Of a DNA stretch of 64,000 nucleotides, positions 55,533 to 64,000 are shown one piece after another; position 1 is the first letter of the stretch; each line of letters opens with the position of its first letter. Made by a program: the position numbers and the translations under genes. This stretch comes from Omphalotus guepiniiformis (taxonomy: Eukaryota > Basidiomycota > Agaricomycetes > Agaricales > Omphalotaceae): assembly GCA_028554645.1 (NCBI GenBank), contig JAQOOI010000074.1:434001-498000 (forward strand). The letters are read 5' to 3'. The notes under the pieces were generated by a model that had not been told where the DNA came from, made no database searches, and saw nothing but the letters and a program-made list of their open reading frames with translations.

Positions 55533-58131
55533 ATGGGCGTCCATGGCCTCACCACATTCCTTCGTGAAAACAGAAAATTAGCTACAACAACTCTTCTTCC
55601 TTCTCAACTTTCAAATTCGGCCCCTGTTCAGTTCGTAATCGATGGATGGTCGTGAGGTTCTCTTTCCATGTTTCTCGGCTAGGGTCGCTTACTTTGCTCC
55701 AGATTCATCTACGAAATACACCTCAAATCGAATCTTCCTTGGGTTTACGGTGGAGAATACTTGGACTTTACACGCATCGTTACTCGTGTAGTTCAAGCAT
55801 GGATTGACGTTGGGATTAAACTCGTGTTTGTATTCGACGGTGAGGACACTTTACGCTGCTGCGCTGTCTATTTTGAGTTCTGACACCTTTACAGGTCCAG
55901 TCCCAGAAATAAAATTTACAACTCTTGTGTCGCGATTGGCAAAGTCTCATATTGAACCAGCGCTACTCTTCTTCAGAACATCACCTATTTCCCGTTCTAC
56001 AGCTCGGTTTTTGAATGAATCTCGAATCATCCCACCCCTCTCCTTCATTGCTACTATACATGCCTTAGACGCTTTACGAGAGTCCACAGGCGCTGTCGAC
56101 CTCCATTTTGCTGATGAAGAGGGCGACCCTTATGCTGTAGAGCTTGCGGGGAGGCTTGGTGCCTACGTTGTAGGGAATGACTCAGATTTCGTCATATTAA
56201 ATGCGGAGGGATACTTGGGTTACGTCCCCTTGGATGAAATGGTGTGGATGGCGCCAATTCCGGAGGACCAGACATCCACAGGAGACGACGATGATTTCCA
56301 GCAAGTCCGGTCGGCCAAGCATAGAAAAAAACCTGTCCGAGATCCTACTCTGGGCAGAGGAATCATCCCCCCGGACTCTGCTTCGGACCTTAGTTTCTCT
56401 TTCACAGCTTACAGTCCTGATTCACTTGCATCCCTTTTGAACATCCCGATTACTATCCTTCCTCTCTTGGGTGCTCTCGTCGGCAATGACTATTCGAATC
56501 AATCGGCTTCTACGAGCAAGCGCGTGCAGAGTTTATTCTTTGACCGACAGTTACCACCTGCTGCACGCATCAATAAGGTAGCAAACACCCTGCAGTCACT
56601 TTTATTCGCTGCCTCTCAAAAGAAAAGGCCTAAGCACCAAGTCGATAGTGTCATGGATCTCATTGACAAGACAGTGAGAGCGCTTCTGAATCAGACACCT
56701 GCTGTCATAAGCTCTGGCGAGGTAGATGCAATTGTGGACCGGGTCGTAGAATCTACGTTGCAATACGCGATAGCCAAGTACGAGGGGAGTCAACCTGGAC
56801 CAGCAGGGTTATGGTCTTCACCTCTGTGTGCTCTGCACGAGGCTGATGTTTGTCAATTGTTGCCAATGTTTTCCCGGAACCTGGCGAGAGAGGAATGGGA
56901 AGATGAAGATATGGAGAGTGAAGAGTTTTTGAAGAACGATGATTTACGCAGGCTGCTTATAGAGGCGTACAGAAGCGGTCGTCTCTCGCCTAATATCATG
57001 AATAGCCTCAACACTGGGACTCTCTGGCCGCGATTATTCCTCGAAAATCCAGATATAGAATCTACTAGCCGTATCACAAAGCCCATTCGGGAGTGGTGCT
57101 GCGCTATATTGGATGATGCGGTTGGCCTTCCCGAACCTATTCCTGAAGAAGAGGATGTTGATGATGAGCCGGCGGTTGCAAGTGACGAGGATGAAGATGA
57201 GTTGGTAGATGTGGTGGAGTCTGATTCTGAAGAAGAGGGCAGTGGCGATGTTCTAGCACCGCTGAAGGGAGCATTGCAACGACTACGCGATCCTAACAGT
57301 GAAGTACAACAACCCTCATCATCCTCGGGATCCACCCTCACGCAACCTTCTCGTTCTGCGCAAATCACGGAATACGTAAGGCGTGGTGCCCGTGTTGTCG
57401 AGGAAAGGGTTTCTATACGCCCTTTGGCTGGACTGCTCCAATCTATTGAAATACCAAGATTAGATTCGGCAGATTCTACACCTCTTCTTTTACAATCATT
57501 GGATACGCGCTTGACTGTCATGCTTCGTGCACTGGAGTCAGATATATCTCACATCAGGGACTTGCCTCCAGAACAAATTCTGACAGCTATGGCTCTGCGC
57601 TGGGTGCTTCGCGCGCTACACAACAAGGCTCAAGAAAGTGGTAGCAAAGAGAGCCAGATGGCTCGATGGACGAGAAGGGAGGCTCGTTGTTTCTTAGCAT
57701 CGTTTGATTGGGAACGTACCGCAGTTTCGTCGCAGGGGTCTATGGACCAGACATACCCTCCCATCAGTGATCGACACGTTCAACTCGTCGCGCAAGTACT
57801 GCAGAGCTTGGAAAGTGTTCATCAGTTTGCGCAAGTCTTGTTGTTATCAGACCGCGTCTCCACCTCCGCACACCTATTCTCTGGCAAAAAATTCCATGCA
57901 TATCTTACAGGGACAATTGTATTGGAAGACAGTGACTCGGTTCCGCGCGCGCTTTGGGATGCTTGTGCGTTTGAACTAGATGACTTCTTTGGAGAGGAGC
58001 GCGTCAAAAAGGCTAAAAAGAAGGGCAAGGGCAAGGCTGAACCGGTCCTCTCGACAGCATCTAATAAAAATGAGAAGACAACAGCTAGTGGAAGAGGTCT
58101 TTTTGATTTGCTGGGAGATGTTGAAGCTTGA
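55533..58131 (+). CDS. Asteroid/XPG-like nuclease-fold protein
   Basis: Begins MGVHGLTTFLREN, the N-terminal motif of the FEN1/XPG superfamily, and continues VQFVIDGWS, LVFVFDGPVPEIKF, DLHFADEEGDPYAVELAGRL and YVVGNDSDFVIL, where the paired acidic residues of the XPG-I region sit. Overall this matches the Asteroid (ASTE1) branch. ASTE1 trims single-stranded overhangs in animals. A strongly acidic region (EEEDVDDEPAVASDEDEDEL) lies near residue 500 and a Lys-rich tail near the end. Two GT-AG introns near the 5' end, then one long exon to TGA at 58131. Total about 830 residues. Confidence 0.8.
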
Positions 58132-58603
58132 AGCTTGAATGTGTGTCTTAGTTATGAAATTGAATGGCGACAAGGACTACCTAATTCTTCTTGTACTGCT
58201 GTTGCAGCAGGATTCGATGTTGTTTACTTATTTAATTTATTCATCTAGGCATGTGTGCAATTGTACTCAACCTGTACAATCATTGTCAATAATAGTATTT
58301 TTGAGCGTCGCGCCCGACCGCCAATGATAAGCGCCTTCTCAGGCGCTTCACGACTGCGAGCGTCAATCTTAACTTTTTTTCCCATATTGACTAAAAAGGT
58401 GTTGGTGGCACTGCTAGATTCATCCAGTCCGTCGCTGTGCAGATCGGGCGTAGCAGCCGTCAGCTTCGATTTCGGAATGCTTGGTGTATAGGATGGCGGT
58501 TCGCCACAGGTAAGTAGGCAGTGCTTGTCATAAAAGTTCAGGAACGTATAAAAGGACAACTCTTCCATGGCATCCTTATTCGAACCACTCTTTATTCATA
58601 CAA
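58132..58603. other. intergenic region
   Basis: Between the Asteroid-like gene and the next gene. A minus-strand frame (58245-58568) has no recognisable feature. Confidence 0.45.
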
Positions 58604-59141
58604 ATGGCCTCATATCGCACCAGCACAACAACACCAGCTGATATCGTCACGTATCGTCTTGGAGAGACGCTAGTCTACGTGAAGCCAACAACAGATTATG
58701 AAGTACGGGTTTCTCTGTCCCTTTCTCCACCAAAAGATAATTTAATCCTTGCCGCAGGAAGCAGTCGGTATAGCACAGAAAGAGTTTCCGGAAATCCTCT
58801 CTCAAATATCGCGAAACCGTATCACGTTCACCATCCAAGCGACTATGAACGGCTCGAGACGGACAGTACGCATATCCGAGAGCGCATGGGCGTTCACTGT
58901 AACGAGGATGCTCAGAGGCGAGGTCGTTACTATCGAGGTACTCCCTGAGGAACGCGAAAAGTCTTTACTTCGGTCTGAAGCTCCACCAAAGTACCTCGAA
59001 GTACCTCAGGCTGATACAGTGGATTTTCGTAAATCGCGATCTACTCCTCCTTCGAGAGCCTCGTCACCCAGTGGCCGAAATATTTCGCCTGCTAGGAGTG
59101 AAAAGAATTGCGGCAAGACGTGGTTCAAGAGGTTTTGTTGA
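58604..59141 (+). CDS. Small protein of unknown function
   Basis: Two exons (donor GTACGG after TDYE, acceptor CCGCAG) encode about 160 residues: a compact N-terminal part (DIVTYRLGETLVYVKPTTDY, then EAVGIAQKEFPEILSQI and RITFTIQATMNGSRRTVRI) and a Ser/Arg/Pro-rich tail ending KTWFKRFC. The pattern of alternating strands suggests a small folded domain; the terminal Cys is not a CAAX box. Family not recognised. Confidence 0.6.
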
Positions 59142-60342
59142 ATCCTTGGACCCGTTGTTTTCTTACTGTAGGCAGCTTGCAGGCTCCGGAATTGGTTGAA
59201 GTTCTCGGGAAATAGGCTATCATTGCTGTCTCCTTAGAAGATGAAGATTCGCTGCATTTCCCCTTTGCTTGAGCCGTATACCTCGCGTTTCTTCATTCAT
59301 GTACAACCCCATCATATATTCATAGTCAACACACTCTTTCTTGCTTGTATCGATACATAAGTTGTTTTGTCCTTAGTTGTTTTGTACATTGGTTTAATTG
59401 TGTATCTTCCTTAGATTCATAGGTGGGAATTCAAATTCGACCTCGTTATTTAATGATATATATTGGCCTAACACCAGAACTCAGGGTACCCACCCACTAC
59501 CATGAGTACTTGTTCATCTAGCCAACAAGGTTGCTGCTGAGGCCTGAGGATGCACAGGGGCAGGATGATGGTTTAGGGAAAGTAAGATTGCACTAAATAC
59601 AGTTAATTGGCAGCGTAGGGCGACGCCCGCACACTCAGACCCCAACGGTGTACTCGCCAAATTGAACGAGTGCGCACCTTTCGTGTGCACTGATTGCACT
59701 ATCACGAAACCATACGACGACGACGGAAAGGTGAGGCAGTATACTCTTAGAGGTGGTACAAAATGAAGGCCGTCGAATTCGCCCACGGGGAACTCCAGCA
59801 TGGATCGCAGTTTCGGCCGAAGGTAGTACTGTACGAGGATATGCGATGATGTTCACGCAGGTGAGAGGTTTCTACGAGTATCACCATGTTAATGAGCACA
59901 TAAACGCAGCAAACACGGACAAGGCGAAGGCAATGGCCCGGGTATTGGCAAAGCACCCAAAGCTCCTCTATTTGTTGAACCCTCTTGAAACTGCACTACT
60001 CGAAATACTTCAAAGTTCAATCTGCTTATCATTAACGAAGAATCACGATCATGATATTCGACTGCGGAGCATATTTTGAACAAATCACCGTACAAACCGC
60101 GTTAAAGATAGTGGCATAGCAGAACTGCCTTACTGACTTAAACTGCGAAGCTATATTGTTCACAGACAAGCTATCGCTCTATCTAAAATGAACCTTCCTC
60201 AGAGTATTTATGTACTTCATTTCGGGCAATGCAGAGACTTTCCACATGATTCGGAGGATGTTGGGGAAAGCTTGTCATGATTGTCCAAAGCCTGATATGT
60301 ACAAGACCAAAAAAATCTATCAAAACGGCCCTTTTTACCTTT
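59142..60342. other. intergenic, no gene recognised
   Basis: 1.2 kb between two genes facing each other. Frames near 59753-60079 (+) and 59514-59801 (-) lack domain signals. Confidence 0.45.
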
Positions 60343-61847
60343 TTACGTGCGACTATGCCTCAACAAAGCTTTGCTTCTGAACGTGGCATTGTACTGGAGC
60401 AAGTTATTGATATCTCGGACCCAATCATCTTCCTTCCCTGGTCCGGCACCTTCCCCTCCTCGTTGCAATTCTTCAGTTTGATCGTCAGCAATAGATGATC
60501 TGTTGATACACGGAACGGGATATGGCGATGCTTGGACAGTGATTGATTCGCCAGGTTGTAGAACGTGCGATGTTCTACCATCCATGGAGACACCTGCATG
60601 AGCACGGCTTCGATCGCCAATCTATGAAACGAGTAAACGGGGGTAGTTCAAAGATGGTTATAAGTAACGAACCCGAAGAGTAATTGATGATGACGATGGG
60701 AATACGAGGGGACGGAAAGATAGACTTCGTGGGCAAATGGGCGTTAGAACGAGGGCACTGAGAGACGGATGAACGATTGGGCCTCCAGCTGACAAGGAAT
60801 ACGCTGTGGAACCCGTGGGGGTGGACACGATAAGACCATCAGACTATTTTTCATGGTAAGTACCGAGAGCTACTATCACGAATTTGGTTGCGCTGAGAAA
60901 AAACTCACCACTGCTTCTGTCAAATGTTGACCGTCCACGTAGATATCGATGGTGTTCAAATGCGGGCTGGATCCGCGGTGTAGGGCGACCTCGTTCATAA
61001 CCTGCCAGTCTATATTTGCCTTGAATAAAAACATCCGGGAAGGTACAGAGAACGAACCATCACCATCACTGCTTTTCTTAGCGAGATCCTGATTATAGAA
61101 AATACACGCCAATCTCATCCGGTTGAGGATGGTAGCTTTACCCTGAAATACGCTTTCGAGTGCCTTGGCAAAATCATCAATGTCTGCGGAGAGCTTTTAG
61201 GGCGAATACTGGCCGACAACCGCTCAGACTTACGAAAGGGCAGGAGGAAACCTAGGGTGCCCATTGAGAAGCTTAGCACCGGAGGAACAGCACCAGCACT
61301 AAAAAGTGATGACGCATGTAGTATTGTTCCATCTCCACCCAAAGTCACGACGAGATCTATCGTTTCGGGTTCAGGTTTTTCTGCGCGATACGCAATCGAT
61401 GAACATTGAATGAATGAGGAGACCAAAAGCATAAATGACGCACTTGGATGCCAAACTTCGGCACCATGCGGAATGTCAGGTCTATCTTCGTGAAATACTC
61501 TGACTCCAGGATACGTCCTGTGAACGTGTCTGATACAAAATCAGTATTTAGCAGGGCAGCACAGAGAGAGTAGGTTGTTACTGACTCGAGAAACGCATCT
61601 ATAGCGAGGATTACAGGTTGTGTCCGGAGTTTATTCACAATAAGGATTGACTTTGGAGGATGCTCAAAGTGACGCCATCTATCTTAAATGCGAATTCAGA
61701 TGCGAAAGGTATCACAGTGCGTGAGTGGACGCACGCAGGCTGTATAGAAGGAATTTTAGGCGCAGTAGAGATACAGCGCAATATACATGTTCGAGATGGA
61801 GTACGCGGTACACGGCAGCGGCTGGATGACAGTAGAGAAGAAAGCAT
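60343..61847 (-). CDS. POS5: NAD(H) kinase, mitochondrial Pos5 type
   Basis: Phosphorylates NAD(H) to NADP(H). The N-terminus ([23 protein letters not shown]) is a likely mitochondrial presequence. Domain order: [33 protein letters not shown] with the conserved [27 protein letters not shown], the NE-type motif in [14 protein letters not shown], and [16 protein letters not shown]. The C-terminal exon continues to TAA at 60343. All introns traced are GT-AG. The start at 61847 fits the presequence; an in-frame ATG exists upstream at 61913. Confidence 0.9.
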
Positions 61848-62288
61848 CGCGAAAAAAGGCCGGAATTCCGGCAGCTCGGTGAATTTCCAAGAGCACGTGC
61901 CCGGGCCGCTCATCCGGTGCAGCCAAACACAACAAAGCGCAGATTTTCACGCACTTGAGGCACGGACGAATGGGACTGGAAGCTGGAAGGTTTAAGGGAA
62001 AAAGAATAAAAGAGATTAAATTTGGGGTGAAACATGTATCTCTCAGGATATGTCGTAAATGCACGCACGAAGGATCTGAGTCAGCAAATTTCAGTGCGCA
62101 CGTGTGCGACGCACCAAACTCGGTTGGTCGAGGCAAGACTGATATCATTTCTCTCTATTACGACCTCCTGACGAAGGAAAGGAAGTTATATAGACAGACG
62201 TAGTGTTCGTTACATTTCCTGTTGCATTTTCTGTCTCTTTTTTATTCCTTTTTCTTTACTGAAACGCATAGACTTGTTCTCTCGGTCT
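61848..62288. promoter_or_regulatory. Divergent promoter region of POS5 and KCS1
   Basis: About 440 bases between the two starts. A TATATA-like TTATATAG lies at 62186-62193, and a T/C-rich tract covers 62216-62258, directly before the KCS1 start. Confidence 0.4.
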
Positions 62289-64000
62289 ATGGGGTCTGCT
62301 GCTGAGTGCAAGCACCCCAACAAAAATCGTTTTTCGTTGTCCCCCCTCAGTTCGACTTTTCCGTCTGCGTCCTCGCCTCGTTCTGCTCCTTTTCTCGCTG
62401 AATCGCCTGCGAAGCGGTCCAGGACTGCTCCTGCTACTCGCGCAGCCTCATCGTCTACTGTCTTGTTCAAGAAATCAAAGGACGATGACCCCGATTCTGA
62501 CGGTTATCTCACAGAGAAGACTACTTCTCAGCTCGTCTCTAGACGTTCGCTCAAGAATGGTACAAAGAGTAGAGCTTTGACTCTTCCTCCTGCATCCTCT
62601 GCCCTGAAGTTGCCTTCTCCTTCCAAACCTGTTCGTCCCATTGTTCGAAGGGCCAGCTCCTCTTCCACAGCTTCTACTTCCTCCTCTTCTATTTCTGATG
62701 TACCCCCTCCTTCTCACCCCCCAAACTCCGGCATAGGCCGCAAAGTCGCTGCGAATTTGCAACTTTTCAAGGAGACTACGGAGGAACCACCCTCCAATGA
62801 AACTCCGGTACCGAATGCACATACTCGTTCGTCTTCGTCGGGGAAGGTCCCTGATGTTGCAGAAGCCAAGTTTGAGTTTGTAAAGCGCTCGGAATGGCCG
62901 GAACGTGAAGCCGCTGAGTTACGGCGAGAAAAGAGCGCAGCTACTTTGCATAGGGTGAGGACACGGGAGAGTAATGCTAGCTCTGGGGCTGGTGAAGAAA
63001 GACGGACTCAGGAACGGAAATCTTCTACTCATGAACCTATGCTAGCAGATCTTGCTCAGTGGCGGAAGGAGGTTGAAGCAAGCAGTCGTGGTCGTCGTCG
63101 GGAACGAGTAGAAGACGAATCAGTGTTTGAACCAGACGAAAGGTCATTATCTATCCCCACGTCGAAGCCTGAACTCTCATCTTCCAGGCCCCGTCCTTCC
63201 CGCACTATCCTTCGCACCCCCTCTCCTCACCCTCCATCTTATGTCCGGAAATCAAGCTTCGATCTTCACCCTCCTGGTCCCATCGACCTAACTCCCCGTT
63301 CCCTCCCCCCTCCACAACCCCAACCTTGGTCTCCTATTCCTGATATATTGCTCCCTTCTCCCTCCGAATCCCCTTCTCTTTCCCCCTGGTCGACCGAAGA
63401 CGAATCTGGCTGGGACACCGCTTCTGGTACCACCTCCACTACCTCACACTCCGCTGCTTTTACTCATCACCAAGACCTCTCATCCACTTTCCAAAGTCCC
63501 CCTCTCTTTGAAGACGAAGGCTCCCACCATCCGTTCCCAACGCCCGACACAAGATATCGTTATTCTCATGACGGAGAAGACAGTACCTACCTGTTGGATA
63601 TGGTTGTGGACGCCTCTGAAGGAAATCTTCCTCACATTCCTCTGCGTCCCTTTCGCAACCAAGTTGGCGGTCACAGTGCGATTTATAAGTTCACGAAGCG
63701 AGCTGTCTGTAAGGTTCGCTCATTCATGTATCCTGTTCTGTTTCAATCTTGCCCTTATATGTACCCAATCATTTTTTTAGCCTTTGGTCTCACGCGAGAA
63801 TTTGTTTTACGAAATGGTCGAAAGAGAGGCGCCGCCTTTGCTTGCATACATACCTAGGTATCTCGGCGTCATGCTTGTTAGCTACCGACGTGTTCCCAAG
63901 AGCACTTCGTTGCAGCTTTCTTCCCACTCCCCTGACCATGCAACTTCGACGCCCAAAAAATCTCATCCGCGAAATGCAACCGCAAACGGCTTGCACATGA
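62289..64000 (+). CDS. KCS1: Inositol hexakisphosphate kinase Kcs1, 5' part (runs off the window)
   Basis: Makes inositol pyrophosphates (5-PP-InsP5) from InsP6. ATG at 62289 opens a long Ser/Pro-rich, probably disordered N-terminal region of about 460 residues. Then the kinase start LPHIPLRPFRNQVGGHSAIY is visible, followed across a GT-AG intron (63714-63780) by KPLVSRENLFYEMVEREAPP and IPRYLGVMLVSYRRVPK, all typical of the IP6K family. The catalytic PxxxDxKxG motif and the rest lie beyond base 64000. Confidence 0.88.

Overview
The window looks like nuclear DNA of a basidiomycete fungus, most likely an Agaricomycete. Protein-coding genes lie on both strands, separated mostly by a few hundred bases, and are cut by many short introns (about 45-80 nt). 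The gene set is typically fungal: an F-box/leucine-rich protein with the Agaricomycete-style hydrophobic tail, arginine-pathway carbamoyl-phosphate synthase, TmpA-type membrane protein, Hrd3, Erv14, Kcs1 and phenylalanine ammonia-lyase. There is no sign of operons, CRISPR, rRNA or an intact transposon. All gene models below were spliced by eye, joining exons so that conserved family motifs stay in frame.

Layout. 1-60 is the tail of a truncated gene. 2.2-4.2 kb: F-box protein. 4.9-8.3 kb: arginine methyltransferase HMT1, a BRI3-type membrane protein and the PIN nuclease FCF1. 9.0-10.6 kb: a C2H2 protein whose paralogue lies at 34.0-35.5 kb. 12.4-17.1 kb: phenylalanine ammonia-lyase and a fructosyl-amine-oxidase-like flavoprotein. 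17.2-21.2 kb: CPA2. 23.4-25.7 kb: TmpA-like. 26.1-28.6 kb: oligoribonuclease and a prenyltransferase-alpha-repeat protein, divergent with a 53-base gap. 28.6-33.3 kb: HRD3 and a DEK_C/SWIB protein. 36.1-43.3 kb: an aldo-keto reductase, two unknown proteins and a D-2-hydroxyacid dehydrogenase. 43.6-51.2 kb: a LARGE-like GT49 glycosyltransferase, N-acetylglucosamine kinase, ERV14 and a peroxisomal-type acyl-CoA ligase. 51.5-55.4 kb: an RRM/RGG protein, two tRNA-Ala(AGC) genes and an unknown protein. 55.5-64 kb: an Asteroid/XPG-like protein, a small unknown protein, mitochondrial NAD kinase and the 5' half of KCS1.

Most of these are housekeeping genes that do not form one pathway. Loose links are PAL with the CoA ligase (phenylpropanoid or fatty-acid type activation), HRD3 with ERV14 (ER quality control and export), and FCF1 with HMT1 (RNA and ribosome biology).

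The most unusual signal is in the introns. Ten introns in six conserved genes (FCF1, PAL, CPA2 x3, REX2, the aldo-keto reductase x3, ERV14) must be removed to restore strongly conserved protein sequence, yet nine of them offer no GT-AG or GC-AG solution at the required position. All ten are bounded by a direct repeat of 4-11 bases, one copy at each end. Roughly a hundred other introns in the window are ordinary GT-AG, and three further ones are plain GC-AG. Reading frames are otherwise intact, which argues against random sequence error. This is either a class of direct-repeat-bounded non-canonical introns in this fungus or a systematic assembly effect; RNA reads would decide.
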